A stretch of 64,000 nucleotides of DNA, from the NCBI RefSeq assembly GCF_040054535.1, contig NC_090785.1, forward strand, positions 15,174,501 to 15,238,500. Reading direction: 5' to 3'. The stretch comes from Antennarius striatus. Its lineage: Eukaryota > Chordata > Actinopteri > Lophiiformes > Antennariidae. Shown here piece by piece: positions 11,601-21,583 of the stretch. The first letter of the stretch is position 1, and each line of letters starts with the position of its first letter. The notes under the pieces were generated by a model. The model had not been told where the DNA came from, did no database searches, and saw only the letters and a program-made list of their open reading frames with translations. The position numbers were made by a program, and so were the translations under genes.

Positions 11601-14297
11601 GCAGAGTTTGATGCCAAGATGATGAGGAAGGCAATGGAGGTACAGTTGATTGATATCACTTGATAAATAAATCAATAAGATGAATGGAAAAGTAAAATGG
11701 AGGCTTTTTTAAAAAAAAATACAGATTTTGACAGAAAAACAATATGAGGAATAATGCTTCATGCTTCATTAGTATTTATCCTGTCTTGGATTTGGATATT
11801 TCTGGTCCTGCATCCTAACAGGGTGCTGGGACAGACGAACATGCTCTGATTGAGACCCTGGTCACCAGGAACAATGAACAAATGCATGCCATGGCTGCTG
11901 CCTATCAGACTGGTGAGTTTGCTCCCAGAAAGTGTTTTAAAATACATCTGTAAAAGTTCTACATGTAATGCCATGTGCTCAATCTTTACAGCCTATAAGA
12001 AGTCTCTGGAGGAAGCCATTCAGTCAGACACATCAGGCCACTTTTGCCGTATCCTTGTTTCTCTTGTTCAGGTAAGATTACTCATTGTGAGAACCAAGAC
12101 TGTGTTGAATTTCCACTCCCATTCACTGGGAGCATTGTCTCTGAGAACCAAAAATATTTATCTAATCAGCTGCCCTGTTTTCTATCTAAGCTACTAAAGA
12201 CCAAAGAAAATTCACAAGACACAGTAAAATGTTTCTGATGAACTACTGATAGTTTCATCACTGGTCATTTCAATTCTTGCTCTTCTTAGGGTGGAAGAGA
12301 GGAGGGACCTGCAGATGAGGAGAGAGCTAATGCAGATGCTCAGGTCATTTGGGTTTGGGTGTATGTAGTGGGTAGTGTAACTTTAGCATACTGCACTGGT
12401 TTGCTTTCTGAGAATATGAAAAGTAGGAATGGTTAATTGTTCCTTCCTCCTCAACTATCAGGAACTTGCAAATGCATGCAATGCAGACTCTGATGACATG
12501 GAAATGAAGTTCATGAGTATTCTGTGCACTAAAAGCTTCCCACATCTGAGGAAAGGTAAAAATAGATCCCAGTGATCAATTGACACCAACTGATTCACTT
12601 ATAGCTGATCATGCTTCCTGCTATTACAGTGTTCCAAGAGTTTGTCAGATACACCAACAAGGACATTGAACAGATTATTAAGAAGCACATGTCCGGAGAT
12701 GTGAAAAATGCCTTTTATGCAATAGGTAACAACTATCTAATGTTAAGTATCATACTTTTTTACATTTATTCTTTGACTCATAAACACTTCTTTGTTCTTC
12801 CTTTGTTTTGTAGTTCGAAGTGTGAAGAACCAGCCCTCTTATTTTGCAGAACGCTTGTACAAAGCCATGAAGGTAATTATTCACAGTGGCTTAGATGCAT
12901 TCATGTTGTTGCACAATTCCAGGTGCAGATATGCAGCACGAAAACTGGGCCTTGGACATCATGTGCAGTTTGTGATAAGGTCGCATTTGTTGATGCATGT
13001 AATCTATTAAGTGTGTTTTTCTGTCCCAGCTCTTATGACTGAGTCGGAATAAACAAAAGATCTCCTGATTTTCTCTGCAGGGCCTCGGTACAGACGACAG
13101 AGCGCTGATCCGCATCATGGTGTCACGGTCTGAAATTGACCTTTTCAACATTCGTAAAGAATTCAAGGAGACACAGGATGTGTCCCTCCATGAATTCATC
13201 CAGGTAGAAACCATGATTGTAAGTCAGAGTCTATGTCTACTAACACTTGGGTGGTGTGCTGTGTTATCATCTCATCTCGACATCATTGTGGACTTTTTTA
13301 ATCTCATGACCTTGTCCCCGTCTGTGTGAGTGTGTAACACACAACCTTCTTCTGCTGCTGTGGTAGGGGATGTAGTCTACAGCTTTGTGTGGTGGCCTGG
13401 GTCTTTGGCCAAAGACAGCTGTTTAGGAATTTCCCTTGCATGCTTATTAACTTCCTCTCTCTGTTTGCTGTTATTGGCTGACAGCGGCAAAGACAGGAAG
13501 TCTTCTGTGACACCGATATAGACAAGCAAGTAGCTTGCCCTGCTTTGACTCTTCCACAGATATTATCAGATTCTGTCATAGGAAGGATAGGGGTACGTTG
13601 TCAATTTGTCTAGCTTGTATTTTGTTAAGATTAATGACATAAGTTGTAATTTTCCATTGAAAAACGGTTTTTGACTCAATCTACAGTTATTGTTAAATGT
13701 CAAGTTTCTATCACTATTTATCTTATTTCATTTGAACTAATTTACAAAAACAAATTGCTTCACTGTCATTAAAATATGAACAGGTGTATTAATAATGTTT
13801 GACAGTGTGGGTTATTACTGACCTTATGCTAAATTACATAACGAGATCCTTACAAAGACCTATTTCTGTACAGTAAGCCAAGCCACCAGCTCCAACTGTA
13901 GAGATGCTGTCATGTGGTTCTTTTTAAAAATGAACAGAACCACATTGACCTTTTCTTCTGAACATTTTGTATTTTTAATGTTTTTATCTAACAAAAATGT
14001 TCGTAATACCCAAAAGGAGAAATATTCCTGAAGGGTACAGATCTATTTTAGTGAAGGAAACAGAAACTGGGAAAGTAAATGGCAATTCAACTTTAAACTC
14101 CATTCATTCATTAGCATCAACATAAAAGGGTAAACAGAGTTTTGCCAAACAGTAAAAAAAATCAGTAGAAATACACAAAGAAAAGAATAATTTCCTTTAA
14201 CTGTGGCTCCTTCTGTGTGTTTTCAATCCTTATTCAGGGTGATACCTCAGGAGACTACCGTAAAACACTTCTGGTGCTCTGTGGAGGGGAAGATTGA
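3094..14297 (+). CDS. anxa6: Annexin A6 (eight annexin repeats), complete, 24 coding exons
   Basis: Annexin A6 is a cytosolic Ca2+-dependent phospholipid-binding protein acting at the plasma membrane and endosomes. Coding exons: 3094-3096, 4001-4085, 4167-4261, 4399-4512, 4592-4682, 4778-4857, 4977-5033, 8140-8233, 9038-9133, 9222-9280, 9455-9577, 9667-9725, 9966-10044, 11135-11216, 11305-11399, 11526-11639, 11822-11912, 11992-12071, 12290-12343, 12462-12555, 12630-12725, 12814-12872, 13081-13203, 14238-14297. They total 1983 nt (660 residues; human 673). All junctions are GT-AG and in phase. Type-II Ca2+ loops are visible, such as GVGTNE (repeat 2), WGTDE (3), GLGTAD (4), GFGTDE (5), GAGTDE (6) and GLGTDD (8). 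Repeat 7 lacks a GxGTD loop. The ATG is the last three bases of its exon, so the protein starts M|VFRGTV. Exon 12290-12343 has a weak donor (GTCATT). The protein ends CGGED, as annexin A6 does. Confidence 0.97.
5340..5765 (-). mobile_element. Non-LTR (LINE) retrotransposon 3' fragment
   Basis: On the minus strand, 5705-5581 reads as a degenerate reverse-transcriptase C-terminal tail with the motif [11 protein letters not shown], resembling the WNSLP-type ending common in vertebrate LINEs. It is followed by a 3' terminus containing a GCCAGGGCAC block and TTTAATAAAGG near 5345-5400. It is interrupted by stops and lies in anxa6 intron 8. The exact family (L2/CR1-like or other) is inferred, not proven. 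Confidence 0.6.
6190..6437. mobile_element. TIR MITE with internal TATAAGGCGCAC-type repeats, nested in hAT
   Basis: The termini are inverted (CAGTATTTTCTGCACTATA at left; complement CAGTATTTTCCGCATTATA at right) and bounded by TA dinucleotides at 6188-6189 and 6438-6439. Internally the phrase 'ctggattataaggcgcac' recurs several times. This is a common vertebrate repeat type. No coding remnant is seen. The superfamily is not assigned. Confidence 0.75.
6440..7339 (-). mobile_element. Tigger/pogo-like DNA transposon, internally deleted
   Basis: Inverted termini CAGTGGTACCTCTACTTA and, from the right end, CAGTGATACCTCTACTTA are flanked by TA. A minus-strand frame starting at 6993 reads [10 protein letters not shown], then [14 protein letters not shown] and LVDLAKEYG. 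After a break near 6845 comes a second helix-turn-helix remnant, [13 protein letters not shown]. This is the CENP-B-like DNA-binding N-terminus of Tigger transposases. The catalytic DDE part is absent. The left end abuts the MITE at 6437, sharing the same TA. Confidence 0.85.
8570..8669. repeat. (GT)n microsatellite
   Basis: About 50 GT units with a single TT interruption near the 3' end, in anxa6 intron 9 (after exon 8140-8233). Confidence 0.97.
10517..10979. mobile_element. MITE with GCCTCATTTATAAAA inverted termini
   Basis: The left end GCCTCATTTATAAAA and the right end, whose complement is GCCTCATTTATAAAA, form matching inverted repeats about 460 bases apart in the intron before anxa6 exon 11135-11216. 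There is no coding content. A target duplication is not clear, so the superfamily is left open. Confidence 0.7.
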
Positions 14298-14626
14298 ACT
14301 CTCACGTCTGTGGTTCTCCCGTCAACATTCAAAAGAAAGTCTATGAGAACTGTGGAGATTATCATCCATAGCTGTTGTCACTATCCTTACACTGCTGCCT
14401 CTGCTCAGATAGAACCGGTGACCCACACCTCCCAGCCATTTGTTACCTGTCCATCAGCATCGTATCGGTCATTTTTTCTTTTTTACAGAGTCATATGTAA
14501 CAAAATGAGTCACTAGTGAGGAAAAGTGTTCAGGTGATTGTAAACACAAAGGTGGCATAGTGCCTTCAGGCCTACCAGTATTCCTGCAACTTTAAGGTGT
14601 CACATATATATATGTATATATATATG

Positions 14627-14632
14627 AATAAA
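14627..14632 (+). terminator. anxa6: anxa6 polyadenylation signal
   Basis: A canonical AATAAA lies 330 bases after the stop codon, following an alternating (TA)n stretch. It is the first such signal downstream of the stop, giving a short 3' UTR. Confidence 0.7.
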
Positions 14633-14783
14633 ATTGTTATAAACACAAATTAGTTGTCTTTAATCTTTCTCCTTTCATAGATGCAGAAATATCAGTTTAA
14701 AAATGAACCCCAAGTTGTCCCTCGTTCTGGGTTGGTTTGGCCTGGTTTGTATTTTGCCAAGGTGTTGGATTATATAAAAACAA

Positions 14784-14814
<31 letters not shown>

Positions 14815-16650
14815 GTGCAGCTGTTGTTAGGCAATCTATGTTAATATATGAAAGAAGAAAAAAGTGCAGTAAGCCAAAATCCAGGCGACAAATAAAATCT
14901 ACAGCAGCGAGTCACACTTCTGTTTAATAGACTAGACCAGAAATCGCCCCATTTGATAATCAATGAAAGATCAAGACACTGCTTTAGTGAAACACCGTTA
15001 ATACGCACCAGTTGCCAAAATACACAATGCTCTTGAATTCCCCTTTGATAGCTGGGGAAGTTTACGCAGTGTTGTACCGTGTGTTGCTCAGAAAGACTGA
15101 TATAATTTAAATTAGAAGATCCTTACATATTTCAAAATCATCACGTCCTCCCAGAGACAAAGTCGTTCACTTTGCCTTGACTTTGTTATTTAGAGCTGTG
15201 ATTATGTTGGCATTGTGATTTCAAGAAGTTCCATGCTGAACTGTCCGTAATACAGACTACTGTATATAGACTAAATTCTACATCTGGTGCCATTCTTGCT
15301 GTGTTTTGTGTCATTTTTTCGACCTCATCTATTCACTCTGCTTCATTAATGCTCATTCATGAATGCAGTGCAGTGTTTGCTGCAGACTACTGTACAATGA
15401 TGAAACAAACTCATTCGGCATTTTTGTTGCTCGGTAAAGACAGGCCACACAGCTGGACACACACCAGGTTCTGTTCAAGATGAACAGAAGAGCAGAGGGT
15501 TATGGGAATTCCTCAAGTTTCAAAGTGAAACTGCTTTTGCCTGTATTCACCACAGTCCTTTAAAGGTGCGACTGTCAAAATTCATCTAGGAATCTGGGTT
15601 GCATGTTGTGTTTGCTTCTCCATGTTTCTCTGTTTCTACACTGGGAAGAAACATGCTTCTCGCCCAGTCAGCTGGGATAGGCTGCAACTCCCTACTGACG
15701 CAACTGGAAAAGGAGCATTATTGTAATTTTAATGAATCTGGGTATCTATGGATGTCCAATCAATTTCGGTTTGTTTGCTTTACTTCATCATCCATTCTTA
15801 AAACATTTTTCCCTTCATTTTTGAATTCCTGTTGTGTAAATGTGAAGAGAAGAAGAAACACATGAGTGGTGCACAAATCATCTTACCCTTTAGAAGTTGG
15901 ACAGAGGATTAGGAGGATGAAGGTCTTCCCCAGCAGGTAAACAGATTTGTCAGTTGTTCTCCCAGTATGCAGAATGCTGCTCATTCTTTCTTGCTCCTTC
16001 TCTATATAAGCAGCTGTTCACAACCTGGAATTTAGAAAAGGTGTGGGTGTGCAGCAAACAATGGCGATACCAGTTTCATACCCAGTTTTAGTATTATTAT
16101 CACACCCTCTCATAATGGTCAGTATAGGTATCCTGTTGAGAGGAAGCGCAACAAAGGAAATTAATTCCTGTTTTTAGAGCATCCTATCTATTTTCAGATA
16201 CATTAAATAGGGCCATCTGTGGCTCTGGAGGTAAGACCATTGTGCAATCATCAAAAGGTCAATGGTTTGAGCTCCAGTTCCCCCAGTCTATATGCTAATG
16301 TATCCTGGAATAAGAGATTTAACTGCAAGGGTCTTCTTGTTTTAATTACATGTAGCCATGAAGTTATACCGTATATATGACCATCTTTTCTTATACTGTA
16401 AACCAATAAAGGTGAATTTAAAAAAAATGTGAATCTCTAAAATAAGCACTACTGTATATTCAATTGTACAGCAGTGCTGTAGAATTACTGCAAACATTTT
16501 TTTTTTTGCTCTAGTTGTGGACCTTGATTCGAAATTTGCTTTTGAGCCTTAGCAGGGCCGCCACAAAGAAGTTTTCTCATAAACCAGTAAGGACACAAAT
16601 ATTTGTCGTGCATGACAATGATGCCTTTGTGCTATTGTTGAGTCTGTGAA
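14633..16650. other. Intergenic sequence between anxa6 and tnip1, left part
   Basis: No gene is supported. It contains an (AC)n microsatellite at 14786-14814. A fragment of the conserved SINE body ('cagctgggataggctgcaac') lies at about 15660-15690. A degenerate tRNA-derived SINE lies on the + strand at about 16205-16320, with an A-box-like tggctctggaggtaagacc and a B-box-like ggtttgagctcc. Confidence 0.55.
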
Positions 16651-16659
16651 TGCATAAAG

Positions 16660-17731
16660 TGCTGTCAGGCAATTTAAAAAAAATCTAATTAATTACAGGA
16701 TTTGTAATTAATTAATCTAAATAATCTCATTTTAATCTCATACCTGCTAAAGGCCCCCAAATAAAGAATTAGAATTCTTGGACATTACAAAATTGTAGTG
16801 CATGACTAATCAATAGATAACACCAAGAAGAGAAGATTTGAAATCCACATTTTTGTTGGTTAAGTGTGCTTTATAACTGAAATTCAAAAGAAAAAAAGCC
16901 ACGCACATCAGGAAAAACCCATTAGGCCAGGTGCATTTCTCAAAAATGCAATACAAATACAGATAAATAAAATAAAATTCAGAAATTAAATAAGGCTGAG
17001 TCTCAAATAGGCACATAAGCAGACTCAATCAAAATGAATACTAAAGCTGACTCAACGCAGCAATTCAAAATGAATAGTATAACATGCCTCTGAATAAGGC
17101 AACGTCAGTAGTAAGATGCCAACAGGGCAGGCATTTCCTTTAAAAGGGTAAGCTAACGTTCAACTCTGTGTCCGTGACATGTTTTACATTTAAATGATAC
17201 GTTAGACTGGAGCTGCTTCGGTGACATGAAAATTATCTTTTACAAAAGGTACAAATAATAATAATAATTATAATAATAATAATGTCTAATAATAATAGCA
17301 CTTTTCTGGACACTCAGAGACGCTTTATAGCGGATCCATTATTCATTCACTCCTCATTCGTACTTGGTGTTGGTAACTACGTGTGTAGCCACAGCTGCCC
17401 TGGGGCAGACTGACGGAGGCGTCTACAGCGCAGAATCACTGCGTTTTTGTTGATAGTCCCGTCTTTGTTCTTTTTAGAAATAAACTTTCCGCCCAAAGGT
17501 CCGAGTGGGCTTGCCCCGCTCTCCTGTGTCGCGTCCATCTCTGCTATCTGTCACCCTGCTTTTGACTAGTGGCGCAGGTAGGAAGTGCCGTCACTGCAGC
17601 CTACGGGTCCCTCAATGGGCCAAATTTAAAATTCTTCGACTTGCCACTCGCGATTGCGTTAATTTTTATAGCGCGTTAATTTGCATCGTAATTAATTAAT
17701 CTTATTAACGCGTTAAAGTGACAGCCCTAGT
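16660..17731. mobile_element. Probable hAT-like element, degenerate
   Basis: The right end reads TTAACGCGTTAAAGTGACAGCCCTAG. Its complement (CTAGGGCTGTCACTTTAACG) is a familiar hAT-type terminus. The left end is a diverged partner (GTGCTGTCAGGCAATTTAAA), followed by repeated ATTAATTA blocks. No matching 8-bp duplication could be found, so the left boundary is tentative. An (AAT)n-rich tract lies at about 17255-17298. Confidence 0.5.
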
Positions 17732-18209
17732 ATCCATGAATTAATGATAAAAATTGAAGTTCAATATTTATCATGCCAGATTCCTGAATAGCCTTGCATG
17801 CAAAGCTTTCTGAATTGGCAGACAGCATTAATGAGTGATGGACGCACTTTGCAACAACTTATCTATCTGGGTTTTTAGATTTATCTGTTATGAAGACAAA
17901 AGACATAAAAGGGCTATGAGTAGAATAGTAATCACAAATTTGAATCCACATTGTAAAATAATGTTAGACGATATAAGTTCATTCCATTCATTTATCTGTC
18001 GTGTGGAGAAACATTCTGTAGTGAAGTTTAATTTGACCAGCTGACATCCTGTAGCAGAGTTATGTTGCCAACTCTATTGAGCTGCACTCTTTCCATCCTT
18101 CTCAAGACAATGACCTGAATGAAGCAAGACACAGCCACATACATGACACTTACATCGTAACCAGAACCTACCAGATTTATGGGCTTAATATTCTTTAACC
18201 CATTTTTCT

Positions 18210-18530
<321 letters not shown>

Positions 18531-19384
18531 TCTGTCGCTGTCCATCCATCCATATTTTCTTTCCTATTCTATTCTATTCTATTCTTTTTCTTTCTATCTA
18601 ATCATATTCTATGGAACCAAGGTTCTTTGAGTAGAGACAGAAGTAATTTAAAGTTTTTAAATTCCAAAATCTCTTCCCTTTTGCACATATACGATTCTAT
18701 ATTACGAGTTGTAAATATTGTAACCCAGTTGTCTATAGAAGAAACTTGTTGTTTCTAGCAATGCCTTGGCAGGTTACCTGATAACTTTATAAGTAGCTGT
18801 TGAAAGATTAAATTGTTGGTCAGTGACATTTGATTTCCATCACAAGGATAAACTATTGTAATGTTTTGTAGATAGTGCAGATGTGCCTTGTCTCCAGTCA
18901 AAGCACTGCAACTGTCCACATTACATAATAAATATGGCGAAAGAAAGTGAAGTGAGTTTATTTTTGTAAACCATATACAATAATTTTTTAACTGACTATT
19001 TCCAATGTTAAATTCTATCAATTTGAATTAGGTAACAAGCTGAGTTGCACTACTTCACCAAAGAATGGCCCTTGTTACTCCCTGTGGAAGGAATTTGACC
19101 ACATATTATCTCTTTGTCAATTCCCACAAGATGTCAGTGTTGCTGTCAATTATCTTTTAAATTAAAAAAAAAAAAAGTACAGTAGGTCAGATATCAAGTT
19201 CTGATATCAAGTTTTTTTAGTATTCATAGTACAGTACTTAAGGTGGTGTAATACTCCTAAAAGAAACCTTTTCAATTGTGGTATTATTGAAAAAATATTT
19301 TCTCAATCAGAGCTGAAACAAAATGTTGATCAGTCAGTTAGTCTAATTAATCAAGTCTGATGACTAAATTTCTGTGCTACATTC

Positions 19385-19560
19385 AGATTCCTGTTGAGAT
19401 TCTCAGTCATCCAGATTATGGTATGTCCCTCTATTGAATAGAGTCCACTAGACTTGTAGGAAAAGCTTGAAGATGTTTCCCCTCTCATTCAAGAGGTGAA
19501 AAATCAGTTCTGTAGTTCTGCAAATCAAGTCCAGCTGACTTTATTCAACATAGAGATCTA
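19385..19560. mobile_element. Interspersed retroelement-like fragment
   Basis: The phrases 'gttgagattctcagtcatcc' and 'ttgtaggaaaagcttgaaga', followed by tttcccctctcattcaagagg, match a repeat I recognise as very common in teleost genomes. I suspect a Penelope-like retroelement end but cannot confirm it. No intact coding frame is seen. Confidence 0.4.
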
Positions 19561-20239
19561 TGATTGTCTGTCATTTTCTATTCTCGTCTGCCTCTTGAGC
19601 TTCCCTTGGAATTGATCTGTCTGTCCATCCATCCATCCATGCGACCAAGGTGCGGTAGCTTAGTGCTTGAATGGTGCTGCCTAAACTCTATATATTTTAT
19701 CAAGCTGACATATGGAGAACCTGCAGTGCTTGGACTGAAGAGATGCTGTGCCCCCCCCCCCCACACACACACACAAACTGACTGGCAAGTGAACTTGAAG
19801 GGCTTCAAATCAAGGTGAATGGACTTGGCAGAACAGTCCATGTGGTCCACACAGTGATCCATGAAGACCTCATAAACTTCTGGAGAACAATGTGAACTCA
19901 AGATTGCAGCAAGACTTACACCGGATACTGAAATTAACAACAGCTTTTCAGTACAACTTGAGAGACAGGAACATCAGAGAAAATGTGGTGTATGTGATGC
20001 AATTACAGAAAACCCCACCAATCCCTTTTCTAAAATTATCAATGAATAAACAGTCAAACGGGTTTGTCTCTGAAAACCTCGCATGAGCTTCAAGACTTCC
20101 TAAGAAACTTGATACGATTTAAATACAAATAAAGTTAACGCCCTTTGGTTCGGAAAAAAGGTGTAATTGCTTTTTTAAAGCGATATCAGTTTTACTCACT
20201 ATGCTATCACAAGAGCACGTTTAGAATCACATGAGCTAT

Positions 20240-20895
20240 TTTGATCGCATTATTTCTTTATTTTCCCGACGTAGACGTACGCAAAATGTGGAGCTACGCT
20301 GTTTACATTACAGACAGATGCTGCTCATGGTGCTCAGCTGACAGAGAACGGAGTTCTGATTGGTCCGCAGACCTGTCAATCATCGCTGTTTACATCAAAC
20401 GGTGCGAGGTGGAATTTCCCAGGCTACAGAACGCGATGTGACGAATTATACTATGGCGAAGACTAATCCCGCCCTGCTCTGCCTCGGATAGGCTTGGCGG
20501 CAACGTCTTCTCTGAAGTTCCTACACTGAGGAGTGGCGTAAAGATATCGTCGTCATATTAGACCTATCAGATGCCGAATAGGGCGGGCGTCTGCATCGCC
20601 ATAGTAGTAGTCTTCGTCTTCCAGTAGACCACTTCCGCAATCGATGTCTGGGCAGATAGACAAGAGGCCACTGGCTGTTGAAAGGTATCCAGACAAAAGA
20701 CACCGTTTTTCTTTCATTTGCCGTTCAACCCAACTTTTCGAACGGCTTACTGCATCGATAAATGAATCTTTAGAGTGTAAGCAAGATGAACTGGCGGCGT
20801 CTTCTTCCGTATTGTCATTAGACTGTATTAGCCAGCCGACAGCTATCGAGAATGTTGCTAGCAATTTGCATGACAACAGCGAAAACTAATATTAG
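20240..20895. other. CpG-richer block with overlapping open frames on both strands, unassigned
   Basis: This block upstream of tnip1 is richer in CpG than its surroundings. It is open on the minus strand (20876-20553, 107 codons, acidic stretch LLEDEDYYYGDADARP) and on the plus strand (20644-20889, 81 codons). Neither product is recognised. Direct phrases such as tgtttacat recur. It could be a tnip1 promoter CpG island with a non-coding first exon, the end of a mobile element, or part of an unknown small gene. Confidence 0.35.
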
Positions 20896-21559
20896 CCTTC
20901 TTCAGCCAATCAAGGTAGCTATCATTAGCTAGATTGTGATGCATTTGATTCTCGTCTACTGGGTTAATGTTTGTCAACAAGATTCACGTAGCAGTTAGTA
21001 TTTTTTCTTCTGCCTGTATCCTTTTTCCTTTCGATGTGAACATTGTAGCTGTCATATTTAGCCACCACAAATCTTCAGCAGATTTGCACCCTACGTTTGC
21101 ATCTGTTAGAGTGGTATTATGGTGGGATTGTAGAGGGTTTTGTTGTCATTTGGTGTAGATTTTCTAAAATGGCTCAACTTATCGTTTAAACTTGTCCTTT
21201 CAGGCACTGAACAGAGAAGGGACGAAAATGTTTTCTGGACAGTTGACTTACAGGTTGTCGTGTAGTTACTGTATAAGTTGTTCAAGACTTCGGTGTCGAG
21301 TTATTATTATTTTCGTACACTGTACCACTACTTTTAAATTGCATTCGTTACCAGCAATATTTTAGCATCGTTAATATAATTCAAAATATTACAAATGTTG
21401 TTTGGCTGCTTCTGCTACTGTCATACCTAGAGGACCGTGTAGAAACAGTAAACTAATTTTATGTAAAGAATAGCTGTGCCACTAAGATTACAGTTTCTAA
21501 TGAGTTTGTAATGACATAGAAAGTTAAAAGTTTGATTTCTTTTCAAAGTTCAGGGGACC

Positions 21560-21574
21560 ATGTTTAGGAAGTGA
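21560..21574 (+). promoter_or_regulatory. tnip1: Tiny upstream ORF in the tnip1 5' leader
   Basis: A five-codon upstream frame (ATG TTT AGG AAG TGA) ends nine bases before the tnip1 start codon in the same exon, whose acceptor CAG ends at 21553. It could damp initiation at the main ATG if the leader is used as drawn. Confidence 0.55.
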
Positions 21575-21583
21575 GCCAAAGCA

